Source of the DNA: Gilvimarinus xylanilyticus
GTDB lineage: Bacteria; Pseudomonadota; Gammaproteobacteria; Pseudomonadales; Cellvibrionaceae
Assembly (NCBI RefSeq): GCF_024195295.1
Contig: NZ_JAMFTH010000001.1
Coordinates: 806,001-870,000 of the forward strand
Reading direction: 5' to 3'
Length of the DNA stretch: 64,000 bases
The notes below the pieces were generated by a model. The model made no database searches, was not told the origin of the DNA, and saw only the letters and a program-made list of their open reading frames with translations. The translations under genes and the position numbers were made by a program. Every line of letters starts with the position of its first letter. Positions within the stretch are counted from its first letter, which is position 1. Shown piece after piece: positions 26,659 to 34,734 of this stretch.

Positions 26659-28338
26659 ATGACCGAAAGTTTTGCAGAGTTATTTGAAGAGAGCTTGAAG
26701 ACCGTTGAAATGGCGCCCGGCACTATTGTGACTGGGGTTGTTATCGACGTAGACAAAGACTGGGTAACCGTACACGCGGGCCTGAAGTCTGAGGGCGTGA
26801 TTCCCGCCAACCAGTTTGCCGATGAAAACGGTGAAGTGAGTCTGGAAGTAGGGGATGAAGTACAAGTTGCCCTGGAAACCGTAGAAGACGGTTTCGGTGA
26901 GACTCGTCTGTCTCGCGAAAAAGCCAAACGCGCCGAAGCCTGGAAAGTGTTGGAAGCGGCTCACTCGGCTGACGAAGTGGTTAAAGGTGTTATTAACGGT
27001 AAAGTTAAAGGTGGTTTTACCGTTGATGTAGCTGGTATCCGCGCCTTCCTGCCCGGTTCTTTGGTGGATGTTCGCCCCGTGCGCGAAACCGCTCACCTGG
27101 AAGGCAAAGAACTCGAATTTAAAGTGATCAAGCTCGATCAAAAACGCAACAACGTTGTGGTTTCTCGTCGTGCGGTTCTGGAGCAGGCCAACTCGGCCGA
27201 GCGTGAAGAGCTGCTGGCTACCCTGCAAGAAGGCATGGTGGTTAAAGGTATCGTGAAGAACCTGACCGACTATGGTGCTTTCGTAGACCTGGGTGGCGTT
27301 GACGGTCTGCTGCACATTACCGATATGGCCTGGAAGCGCATTAAGCATCCGAGTGAAATCGTGAATGTTGGCGACGAAATTGACGTTAAAGTACTCAAGT
27401 TCGATCGTGAGCGTAACCGCGTTTCTCTGGGTCTGAAGCAGCTGGGTGAAGATCCATGGTTGCAGATCACCGGTCGTTATCCGGAAGGCGCCCGCGTTAA
27501 AGCGGTTGTGACCAACCTGACTGACTACGGCTGCTTTGCTGAGCTGGAAGAAGGTGTTGAAGGTCTGGTTCACGTCTCTGAAATGGATTGGACCAACAAA
27601 AATATCCATCCTTCTAAGGTTGTGAACGTTGGTGACGAGATCGAAGTGATGATCCTCGACATCGATGAAGAGCGTCGTCGTATTTCTCTGGGTGTTAAAC
27701 AGTGCCAAGAGAATCCTTGGGATGCCTTCGCACGCACCTGCGCTAAAGGTGAGAAAATCACCGGTAAGATCAAGTCGATTACCGATTTCGGTATCTTTAT
27801 TGGTCTGGAAGGCGGCATCGACGGTCTGGTTCACTTGTCCGACATCTCTTGGCAAGAAGCTGGCGAAGAAGCGGTACGTAAGTACAAGAAAGGCGACGAA
27901 ATCGAGACTGTGGTTCTGGCTATCGATCCCGAGCGCGAGCGTATCTCGCTGGGTATCAAGCAGCTGGAAGCCGATCCTTTCTCTGAGTATGTAGCCGAAA
28001 ACGATAAAGGCACCGTGGTTAAAGGCGTTGTCAAAGAAGTTGAAGCTAAAGCGGCCGTGGTAACTCTGGCGGAAGACGTTGAAGCGGTATTGAAAGCGTC
28101 TGAGCTGTCTCGCGAGAAGGTCGAAGATGCCCGCAATGTGCTGAAAGAAGGCGAAGAGGTTGAAGCTAAAATCATTAGCGTTGATCGCAAAAACCGTTCT
28201 ATCAGCTTGTCAGTGAAGTCTAAAGACGTTGCTGAAGAGAAGGCTGCGATTAAAGAGCACTCGGCGAAGCAGGTAGAGCAAGCACAGCCTGCCACCCTGG
28301 GTGACTTGATTAAGGCACAAATGGAAGCGAAAGACTAA
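26659..28338 (+). CDS. rpsA: 30S ribosomal protein S1
   Basis: RNA-binding ribosomal protein that lets 30S subunits start on structured or Shine-Dalgarno-poor messages. The 559-residue protein contains six S1 (OB-fold) repeats; typical strings are [39 protein letters not shown] and [18 protein letters not shown]. No purine-rich ribosome site lies within 20 bases of the ATG, matching E. coli rpsA, which is translated through its folded leader and repressed by free S1. Neighbours are galU upstream and ihfB downstream; the rpsA-ihfB order is conserved. A strong terminator follows. Confidence 0.98.
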   Translation: MTESFAELFEESLKTVEMAPGTIVTGVVIDVDKDWVTVHAGLKSEGVIPANQFADENGEVSLEVGDEVQVALETVEDGFGETRLSREKAKRAEAWKVLEAAHSADEVVKGVINGKVKGGFTVDVAGIRAFLPGSLVDVRPVRETAHLEGKELEFKVIKLDQKRNNVVVSRRAVLEQANSAEREELLATLQEGMVVKGIVKNLTDYGAFVDLGGVDGLLHITDMAWKRIKHPSEIVNVGDEIDVKVLKFDRERNRVSLGLKQLGEDPWLQITGRYPEGARVKAVVTNLTDYGCFAELEEGVEGLVHVSEMDWTNKNIHPSKVVNVGDEIEVMILDIDEERRRISLGVKQCQENPWDAFARTCAKGEKITGKIKSITDFGIFIGLEGGIDGLVHLSDISWQEAGEEAVRKYKKGDEIETVVLAIDPERERISLGIKQLEADPFSEYVAENDKGTVVKGVVKEVEAKAAVVTLAEDVEAVLKASELSREKVEDARNVLKEGEEVEAKIISVDRKNRSISLSVKSKDVAEEKAAIKEHSAKQVEQAQPATLGDLIKAQMEAKD

Positions 28339-28354
28339 GGTTTGACGCCTTCAT

Positions 28355-28386
28355 AAAAAGCCGACCTCCGGGTCGGCTTTTTTTTT
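28355..28386 (+). terminator. Intrinsic terminator after rpsA
   Basis: GCCGACC (28360-28366) pairs with GGTCGGC (28371-28377) over a TCCG tetraloop, with five A before and nine T after. A strong terminator 17 bases past the rpsA stop. Confidence 0.96.
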
Positions 28387-28535
28387 GCCTGCGATTTGAT
28401 ATAGGATACAGATCAAAGACTTAGGCGTTATTTATAAAGCCTTTGTTAAATCTTGCGTCCAGCTTGGCTACGTTATAAGCTAACTTCGGCTTGCGGCGCA
28501 AAGCCTGCATTAAAAGGTATTAACGAGACCAGGCT

Positions 28536-28826
28536 ATGACAAAATCTGAGCTAATTGAGTATATTGCCGAAAAGCAGGACCACCTTCCGGTACGCGATGT
28601 CGAACTGGCTGTTAAGCTGTTACTGGATTATATGTCCGAGATGCTGGCCGAGGGTGAGCGTATCGAAATTCGGGGCTTTGGCAGTTTTTCCCTTCATTAC
28701 CGGGCGCCCAGAATGGGGCGCAACCCCAAAACCGGTGAGTCCGTAGAGCTCGAGGGCAAATATGTTCCTCACTTTAAGCCGGGCAAGGAAATGCGGGACC
28801 GAGTCAATGACAGTATCCAAGCCTAA
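28536..28826 (+). CDS. ihfB: Integration host factor beta subunit
   Basis: DNA-bending nucleoid protein that works as a heterodimer with IhfA. At 96 residues it has normal length, with the dimer core [20 protein letters not shown] and the HU/IHF signature [20 protein letters not shown], whose beta arm and Pro intercalate DNA. It has its own upstream space (150 bases after the rpsA terminator), so a separate promoter is expected, though none is clear by eye. lapA starts 30 bases after it, so ihfB-lapA-lapB may be one transcript, as in related bacteria. Confidence 0.97.
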   Translation: MTKSELIEYIAEKQDHLPVRDVELAVKLLLDYMSEMLAEGERIEIRGFGSFSLHYRAPRMGRNPKTGESVELEGKYVPHFKPGKEMRDRVNDSIQA

Positions 28827-28856
28827 TACAGAACGCGTAATCGGCGCGAGTTTACT

Positions 28857-29156
28857 ATGAAAACCATTGGTCGCTGGATCTTCATCCTGCTCATCATTAT
28901 CGCTATTTTTCTGGGGTATCTTTTCAGTCTGGAAAACGACACCCTGGTTTCTGTTACCTTGGTGGGTTTGACTCTGCCTCCTATGGGGTTGGGAACTTGG
29001 CTGCTCGCATTTTTGTTACTGGGACTGATTCTGGGGATAATTGTGACGGGTTTGCCTGTTTTTCGTCAAAAGCAGAAGGTGACTGCCTTAACCCGAAAAA
29101 ATCGTCGTTTAGAGCTGGAAATACAGCAGATAAGAAGTCAAGATCTGCGTGGCTGA
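28857..29156 (+). CDS. lapA: Lipopolysaccharide assembly protein LapA
   Basis: Small inner-membrane protein (DUF1049) of 99 residues that with LapB controls LPS synthesis through LpxC turnover. Two membrane segments are visible (about 6-24 and 40-62), followed by a basic coiled-coil-like tail (RQKQKVTALTRKNRRLELE). It ends inside the first codons of lapB, so translation is coupled. The ihfB-lapA-lapB order is also found in Pseudomonas near the O-antigen region. Confidence 0.9.
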   Translation: MKTIGRWIFILLIIIAIFLGYLFSLENDTLVSVTLVGLTLPPMGLGTWLLAFLLLGLILGIIVTGLPVFRQKQKVTALTRKNRRLELEIQQIRSQDLRG

Positions 29157-30345
29157 TATGAATACCTTGGCGCTACTGGGAGCATTGGTCCTGGGTGTGT
29201 TACTCGGCTTGGGCGTGGGGTATATTCGCCGCGCGAGCAGGGAGTTACGTCAACCTAAAGATTATGCCCTGCAGTATTACAAGGGGTTGAGTTATCTGTT
29301 TAATGAGCAGCCGGACGGCGCGATTGACGCGTTTATCGGCTCTTTAGACGTCAATAGTGATACGCTGGAAACCCATCTTGCTTTAGGTAATATGCTGCGT
29401 AAGCGTGGCGAAGTCACTAAAGCGATCAAAATTCATCAAAATCTACTGGCTCGCCCGGGCCTAACCACCCGCCAGCTGCACGAGGCGCAGCTGGAGTTGG
29501 CGCGGGACTATGTCCGCTCGGGCCTTTTGGATCGGGCTGAGGCACTGCTGCTGGAGCTGGTTAAGCTCTCATCCGCTTACCAACAGGTTGCTCTTGAACA
29601 CTTGGTTGAAATTTACCAAGATGAGCAGGAGTGGGCCAAGGCGATTGATATGGCGGCGAAACTGGACAGTAAGCACTACAAGCCCAAACAGGCCTATCAG
29701 TTAAATCAACTACAAGCGCACTTCTCCTGTGAGTTGGCGCTGCTGGAGCAAAAGCAGCGCAGCTACAACAAAGTAAGAAATCACTTGCTGGCGGCGCTAA
29801 AGTACGATCCTCAGTGCGTGCGAGCCAGTTTGCTGTTTGCACACTTAGAGATTATTCAGGGGCGTTATCGCGGCGCCTTAGAGCATTTGCATAAAGTCCC
29901 CGAGCAGGCCCCCGATTTTATTATCGAAGCGCTGGATATGATTTGTGAATGCTATGACAAGCTGGGTGAGCCCGAGGCTTTGCTGCGCTATCTCCAGTCG
30001 CTTTACGACTCCTATCCCAGTAATAGTCTGGTATTAAAGATTGCCGAAAAGCTGCGCTGGGTTAACGATGATTATCGCGCTGCTGATTTTATCGCTGAGC
30101 AGTTAAAAGAGCGCCCCAGCATTCGCACCTTAAATCGCCTGGTCGAGTTGTATCTTCCGCACTCAGAGGGGCGTGGGCGCGAGAATTTACAGCTCTTAAA
30201 ACAGTTGGTGGATAAAGTCATTGCGGAAAAGCCCAGCTATTGCTGCACTAAGTGTGGTTTTTCTGGTAATACCATTCACTGGTTGTGCCCCGGTTGTAAA
30301 ACCTGGGGCAGTGTCCGTCCTATCCGTGGAGTCGCCGGCGAATAG
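29149..30345 (+). CDS. lapB: Lipopolysaccharide assembly protein LapB (YciM)
   Basis: Membrane-anchored TPR protein that steers LpxC to FtsH degradation and coordinates LPS assembly. Of 398 residues, about 5-22 form the membrane anchor (LALLGALVLGVLLGLGVGY). Around eight TPR helical pairs follow (for example THLALGNMLRKRGEVTKAIK), and a C-terminal rubredoxin-like zinc site has two CxxC pairs, CTKCGFSG and CPGCKTWG, then the conserved PIRG. The GTG at 29149 overlaps lapA by eight bases; ATG 29158 is an equally possible start, and ribosome sites are weak for both. Essential in E. coli. Confidence 0.95.
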   Translation: MADMNTLALLGALVLGVLLGLGVGYIRRASRELRQPKDYALQYYKGLSYLFNEQPDGAIDAFIGSLDVNSDTLETHLALGNMLRKRGEVTKAIKIHQNLLARPGLTTRQLHEAQLELARDYVRSGLLDRAEALLLELVKLSSAYQQVALEHLVEIYQDEQEWAKAIDMAAKLDSKHYKPKQAYQLNQLQAHFSCELALLEQKQRSYNKVRNHLLAALKYDPQCVRASLLFAHLEIIQGRYRGALEHLHKVPEQAPDFIIEALDMICECYDKLGEPEALLRYLQSLYDSYPSNSLVLKIAEKLRWVNDDYRAADFIAEQLKERPSIRTLNRLVELYLPHSEGRGRENLQLLKQLVDKVIAEKPSYCCTKCGFSGNTIHWLCPGCKTWGSVRPIRGVAGE

Positions 30346-30370
30346 CCCGGCGCAGCGGATTGCCTAGAGC

Positions 30371-31327
30371 ATGCATTCAGAAGCTCCCCAGGTTTTTGTG
30401 TCGGGCGTTACCGGTTTTGTCGGTGGCCATATCTATCGCTACCTAAGTGGCAGAGGATTAAAGGTCGCAGGTTCGGGCAGATCTAGTGGCCAAACGCATG
30501 ATGCCTGGGTTGCCTTGGACGAACACTCTGATCTGAGCGAATTTAAACAGGCGCTGGCGGGAGTTGAGTGGCTGGTTCACGCCGCCGGTAAGGCCCATGT
30601 TTTTTCGGCCGAGGCTAATCGCGATGAAACTTTTTATCCCGGCAATATCCTCTTTACTCAGAAATTAATGCGTGCCGCCTGTGAGGTGGGTGTGAAGGCA
30701 ATTGTCCACATAAGCTCTGTGAGCGTGTACGCAGCCGGGAAAACAAGTTTTATCGATTCTACCATGGCTGTGCAGCCGGATTCTGCCTATGGCTCTTCCA
30801 AACTGAAAGCGGAAACGGCAGCTGAGCAAATCTGTCGCTCATTGTCGGTTCCCTTAGTGACGCTGCGCCTGCCTCTGGTTTACGGTGCCAACCCCAAAGG
30901 CAATATGCAGCGCTTATTGGGCTTGGTTGACTCCGGTTTCCCGCTGCCATTGGGGGGTGTGCGCAATGCCCGAAGCTTGTTGAGCATTAATAATCTGAGC
31001 CATTTTATTGCAAGACTGATAGGGACACCCGAAATTGTTAGTGGCACCTTTGTGCTTGCCGATGCCGAGCGTTTGTCGACTCCCGAGATAATCAAAGCAC
31101 TGGCCATGGGAATGGGGCGGCCATATAGGGTGTTTCCGTTTCCTTTAACGCTATTGAGCGCTTTGGCAAGACTGGCAGGCCGTAAGCAGGCGCTGGATAA
31201 ACTGTGTGGTTCTTTGATCGTAGATGCAGGCGATCTCTACCGAACATTTGATTGGCTCCCACCTTTTAACACCAAAAATGAGTTAATAGAAATGGCGAGA
31301 GGCTTTGCTATGGAGCGTAAAGGTTGA
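30371..31327 (+). CDS. NAD-dependent sugar epimerase (WbpV/GalE-like)
   Basis: Extended SDR of 318 residues: cofactor motif VSGVTGFVGGHIYRYL, HAAGKAHVF, catalytic SSVSVYA and the YGSSK (YxxxK) pair, then the substrate domain. Family members interconvert UDP-linked hexoses or N-acetylhexosamines, or reduce 4-keto intermediates, for O-antigen precursors; the substrate cannot be read here. Position directly before a WbpL-like transferase matches wbpV of Pseudomonas O-antigen loci, where the sugar made is handed to WbpL. It follows lapB by 25 bases and overlaps the next gene by four bases, so the pair is coupled. Confidence 0.82.
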   Translation: MHSEAPQVFVSGVTGFVGGHIYRYLSGRGLKVAGSGRSSGQTHDAWVALDEHSDLSEFKQALAGVEWLVHAAGKAHVFSAEANRDETFYPGNILFTQKLMRAACEVGVKAIVHISSVSVYAAGKTSFIDSTMAVQPDSAYGSSKLKAETAAEQICRSLSVPLVTLRLPLVYGANPKGNMQRLLGLVDSGFPLPLGGVRNARSLLSINNLSHFIARLIGTPEIVSGTFVLADAERLSTPEIIKALAMGMGRPYRVFPFPLTLLSALARLAGRKQALDKLCGSLIVDAGDLYRTFDWLPPFNTKNELIEMARGFAMERKG

Positions 31328-32346
31328 TTTTGGCCCTTCAGTTGATCGGTGCTTTTTTTCTCGCAGTCGCGCTTACGTATGGGCTGCGGGGCTACGCTTT
31401 GCGCGCCAATATGCTCGATCATCCCGGTGCCCGAAGCTCCCATAGTGAGGCAACCCCCAGAGGCGGTGGGCTATCGATTGTCTTGGTGGCTGTTTTAGCC
31501 GCATTTATTTTTTGGGGCCCGGGTGCGAGCTTTACGGATCAACTCTTGGTGATTGTGGCTATGGTGCTGGTGGCCGGGGTAGGGTGGCTTGATGATCGTA
31601 AGCATCTGCCCGCTCGCTACCGCCTGTTGGTCCATCTGGGGGCGGCACTATTATTGGTGTGCAGTTTGTGGCCTGCCGGGGTTGAGTTGCTCGGTGTGGC
31701 TTTACCCGAGTGGCTATGGGCAATCTGTATACTGCTTGGTGTGGTCTGGTCCATTAACCTTTTTAATTTTATGGACGGCATAAACGGCATTGCAGGCTTA
31801 CAGGCTGTCTTTGTTGGGCTCGGTCTGTATGCACTTTGGTGCGGGCACGAGCTGGGCGGAATATGGCAGGCAGAATACTGGCTGGTTTTGGCGGTCGCGA
31901 GCGCGGGGTTTCTGGTGTTTAATTTTCCGCGGGCGCGTGTCTTTATGGGGGATGGTTGCAGTGGTTTTCTGGGGATGATGTTGGCTCTGGGTATTGTGAG
32001 CTTGCTGTCAGTTTCCTGGTCGCTTTTTATTGCCGGTGTGATCCTGCACGGCGTTTTTATTATCGATGCCACCTACACCTTGGGGCTACGGTTGTTGCTA
32101 AAAGAAAACCTGTCCCAGGCTCACCGCAAGCACGGTTACCAAAAGGCGAGTCGTTCTTTACGCAGTCATACAAAGGTTTCACTGACCATTGCGGGTGTTA
32201 ACGTACTTTGGCTGGCACCATGCAGTGCCGCCGTAGCGCTCGGTTTTGTGAACCCCTTGCTGGGGCTGATTGTGGCGTTCGCGCCTTTGGTTGGCATTGC
32301 CCGGGCTTTGGGGGCCGGGCGTGACGATGTGCAAAGTCTTACTTAA
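31324..32346 (+). CDS. wbpL: Polyprenyl-phosphate glycosyl-1-phosphate transferase (WbpL/WecA-like)
   Basis: Multi-pass membrane enzyme that starts O-antigen units by moving a sugar 1-phosphate from a UDP-sugar to undecaprenyl phosphate. Around ten hydrophobic segments are seen in 340 residues. Family motifs are present: SSHSEATPRGGGLSI near the N-terminus, GWLDDRK, NLFNFMDGINGIAG, VFMGDGCSGFLG and the HRKHGYQK cytosolic loop. The TTG at 31324 overlaps the epimerase stop; GGAG lies eight bases before it, but TTG 31330 with AAAGG six bases upstream is equally good. The symbol follows Pseudomonas gene order. Confidence 0.87.
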   Translation: MILALQLIGAFFLAVALTYGLRGYALRANMLDHPGARSSHSEATPRGGGLSIVLVAVLAAFIFWGPGASFTDQLLVIVAMVLVAGVGWLDDRKHLPARYRLLVHLGAALLLVCSLWPAGVELLGVALPEWLWAICILLGVVWSINLFNFMDGINGIAGLQAVFVGLGLYALWCGHELGGIWQAEYWLVLAVASAGFLVFNFPRARVFMGDGCSGFLGMMLALGIVSLLSVSWSLFIAGVILHGVFIIDATYTLGLRLLLKENLSQAHRKHGYQKASRSLRSHTKVSLTIAGVNVLWLAPCSAAVALGFVNPLLGLIVAFAPLVGIARALGAGRDDVQSLT

Positions 32347-34285
32347 TGACCCGCAGTTGGGCGGTGTTGGTTTTGTGTAGCCAAACTGCGTCGCCCAGTT
32401 CTTCTTCGGAGTTGTAGCCGGTCGGAGCCAGCATAAGAAGGTCGCGGACTTTGTCGCAGGAATAAGAGTGGCAGGCCTTGTCCAGTTCATCCAGTATTGC
32501 CCGGGTTTCGCCCCAGGTCATACTGTATTCCTCGGCCCGCATAATGCGCTCGTGCATGGTGCCGGCAACATTGTCGCCAATCAGCAGCTCCTCATAGAGC
32601 TTCTCACCGGGGCGCAGCCCAGTATAGGTAATTTCAATATCTCCCTCGGGTGAACTTTCGCTCTTAACGCTCAGGCCCGACAGGTGAATCATACGTTTGG
32701 CCAAATCGGTAATCTTAACCGGTTCGCCCATGTCCAGCACCAGAACGTCGCCGCCTGTACCCATGGAGCCCGCCTGAATCACCAACTCGGCGGCCTCCGG
32801 AATAGTCATAAAGTAGCGAATAATTTCGGGGTGAGTGACCGTTACCGGGCCGCCCACGCGAATTTGCTGACGAAACAGCGGCACAACTGAGCCCGAGGAG
32901 CCCAAAACATTACCAAAGCGCACCATGGTAAAGCGGGTTTTACTTTGGCGCTGAGAAAGGCCTTGCAGAACCAATTCGGCCATTCGCTTTGATGCTCCCA
33001 TGATGTTGGTAGGGCGCACCGCTTTATCGGTGGAAATTAGAACAAAAGATTCTACGTTGGCGCGTATTGCGGCCTCAGCGGTATACCAGGTGCCGTAGAC
33101 ATTATTGCGCACGCCTTCAACAATATTGTGCTCCACCAGGGGTACGTGTTTGTAGGCAGCGGCATGGTAGACGGTCTGGACGCCAAAGGTGCGCATAATG
33201 GTCTCTACCCGATGCTCCTTTTGTACTGAGCCCAGCAGGGGGATTACCTCAATCTCATAGCCTTCTTTGGCAATGATCTGCTCCAGTTCGGCTTCCAGGC
33301 GGTATAGACTGAACTCGTTTAGCTCAAACAAGACCACCCGACGTGGCGCTTGGTGAATGATCTGACGGCAGAGCTCGCCACCGATAGAGCCTCCGGCACC
33401 GGTAATCATAACCACCTTGCCGGTAATGCAGGCACTTAACAGCTCTTTGCTGGGCTGGACAGGGTCGCGACCCAATAAGTCCTCAATATCCACATCGCGG
33501 ATATGTTCAATACGGGCACGACCGCTGATTAGGTCGGGAATGGCGGGAGCCGTTTGCACGGTAACCCCTAAGGGTTCGAGGTTTTTAATAATCTGAGCCC
33601 GGCGCGAGTGGGGGGTATTGCCCAGCGCTAAAAGCACCCGCGTGGCGCCAAATTTCCGAATAATCTGCGGCAGTTCAGCTGGAGATTGAACCTTTATATT
33701 GGCAAAAACGGAGCCCTGACGGCTGGGCTCGTCGTCGACGAAAGCGACGACTTTGTACGTTGTCGCTTTAAGTGCCAAGCGAAGCTGATGCCCTGTATAG
33801 CCGGCACCGTAGACGATAACCGCCTCTTTGTTGCCCAGCTTTTGGCCCGAGAGCACCATCACTATGTGGTGCACCAGCAGCCTGGGCCCGCCCAGCAGAA
33901 TCAGGGCTACGGTGAGATAGATAAAAGGCACCGAGCGGGGAATAAAGGAGTGGGTAAAAAAGCTTCCCACGGCGAGAATAAGTGCTGAAAAACAGCTTCC
34001 CAAAAAGACTGTATTGAGAGCCTGGGGGGTCATATAGCGCAGAATAGCGCGATACATTCCCATTTTTATAAACGCTCCCAGGGTGCAGACGATGGTGATT
34101 GCCAAGGTGGCCAGCTCGGGTTCGCTGACAGGGATGTTGAAGCTGCCAAGGCGCAGGCAAATCGCGATATACAGAGAAAGAGTAATTGCCAGAGAGTCGT
34201 AGGTTAAAGAGATAACCCGCTTGGTGGTTCGGGATGACTCAAAAAGCAGTTTTAGCATGACGAGTGGCCTTGGGGTGATGATCAC
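32339..34285 (-). CDS. wbpM: Nucleoside-diphosphate-sugar 4,6-dehydratase (WbpM/FlaA1-like)
   Basis: Large membrane-bound SDR of 648 residues. Four N-terminal membrane segments (about 20-140) are followed by a CoA-binding-like Rossmann domain (VIVYGAGYTGHQL) and the catalytic dehydratase domain with ITGAGGSIGGEL, HAAAYKHVPLVE, ISTDKAV and NIMGASKR. In the last the usual catalytic Tyr of YxxxK is Met, as in the WbpM branch of UDP-GlcNAc 4,6-dehydratases. It faces the wbpL-like gene tail to tail with an eight-base overlap. The GTG at 34285 has AAGGAT eight bases upstream; ATG 34258 is the alternative. Product would be a 4-keto-6-deoxy sugar nucleotide. Confidence 0.92.
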   Translation of the reverse strand: MIITPRPLVMLKLLFESSRTTKRVISLTYDSLAITLSLYIAICLRLGSFNIPVSEPELATLAITIVCTLGAFIKMGMYRAILRYMTPQALNTVFLGSCFSALILAVGSFFTHSFIPRSVPFIYLTVALILLGGPRLLVHHIVMVLSGQKLGNKEAVIVYGAGYTGHQLRLALKATTYKVVAFVDDEPSRQGSVFANIKVQSPAELPQIIRKFGATRVLLALGNTPHSRRAQIIKNLEPLGVTVQTAPAIPDLISGRARIEHIRDVDIEDLLGRDPVQPSKELLSACITGKVVMITGAGGSIGGELCRQIIHQAPRRVVLFELNEFSLYRLEAELEQIIAKEGYEIEVIPLLGSVQKEHRVETIMRTFGVQTVYHAAAYKHVPLVEHNIVEGVRNNVYGTWYTAEAAIRANVESFVLISTDKAVRPTNIMGASKRMAELVLQGLSQRQSKTRFTMVRFGNVLGSSGSVVPLFRQQIRVGGPVTVTHPEIIRYFMTIPEAAELVIQAGSMGTGGDVLVLDMGEPVKITDLAKRMIHLSGLSVKSESSPEGDIEITYTGLRPGEKLYEELLIGDNVAGTMHERIMRAEEYSMTWGETRAILDELDKACHSYSCDKVRDLLMLAPTGYNSEEELGDAVWLHKTNTAQLRVIK

Positions 34286-34422
34286 GCAGCGCTATCCTTA
34301 AGTCGTCGATTATACGGTATTTCTGCTTCGGAAGTGAGATCCGAGCGGCACTTTTTACTATTATTCAACGGCTTAAAGGCAAATGTTGTATTAAATTGTT
34401 ACCTAAAAGCCAAAATAAGGTC

Positions 34423-34451
34423 TTGCCTGGATCGCGGATGCTTGGTAAAGT
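34423..34451 (+). promoter_or_regulatory. Putative promoter of the tRNA-Val gene
   Basis: TTGCCT (34423-34428), a 17-base spacer and TAAAGT (34446-34451), with the tRNA about 40 bases downstream. Each hexamer departs from consensus in two places, but the spacing is ideal. Confidence 0.5.
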
Positions 34452-34492
34452 TCGCGCCCAGTTGCAGAGCACAGCCTCTGCGGCGATTTTGT

Positions 34493-34569
34493 ACGACCGT
34501 AGCTCAGCTGGTTAGAGCACCACCTTGACATGGTGGGGGTCGGTGGTTCGAGTCCACTCGGTCGTACCA
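34493..34569 (+). tRNA. tRNA-Val (anticodon GAC)
   Basis: A 77-base cloverleaf. The acceptor arm ACGACCG pairs with CGGTCGT before discriminator A and an encoded CCA. The D arm is GCTC/GAGC. The anticodon arm CCACC/GGTGG encloses loop TTGACAT, giving anticodon GAC, which reads the valine codon GUC. The variable loop is five bases, and the T arm GGTGG/CCACT has the loop TTCGAGT. No integrase or att-like repeat is visible next to it, and no clear U-run terminator follows. Confidence 0.97.
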
Positions 34570-34641
34570 ATTCTTCTGCAGTATCAGTCACTTATCCTTT
34601 TATCCCCGCATTTTAATTGGCTTAAAATTCCTGCTTAAGCG

Positions 34642-34671
34642 CTTGAATTCTTGTATTTTGCCCCCCATCTA
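34642..34671 (+). promoter_or_regulatory. sigma32 heat-shock promoter of htpG
   Basis: CTTGAA (34642-34647), a 15-base spacer, then CCCCATCTA (34663-34671). This matches the RpoH consensus CTTGAA-N13-15-CCCCATnTA in every specified base. It lies about 65 bases before the htpG start. Confidence 0.9.
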
Positions 34672-34734
34672 CTGAACCGGATATGAACAGCCTGCTAGGC
34701 GACACGGTTATTTTGGTACAGGAGCCTCAAGACA

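Noticed and set aside
26680-27855. 391-codon open frame antisense to rpsA
   Set aside because: Mirrors the strongly biased codon use and internal S1 repeats of rpsA; composition is not protein-like and no ribosome site is present.
34493-34569. tRNA-Val considered as an integration site for a genomic island
   Set aside because: No integrase, no repeated 3' tRNA fragment and core genes on both sides.
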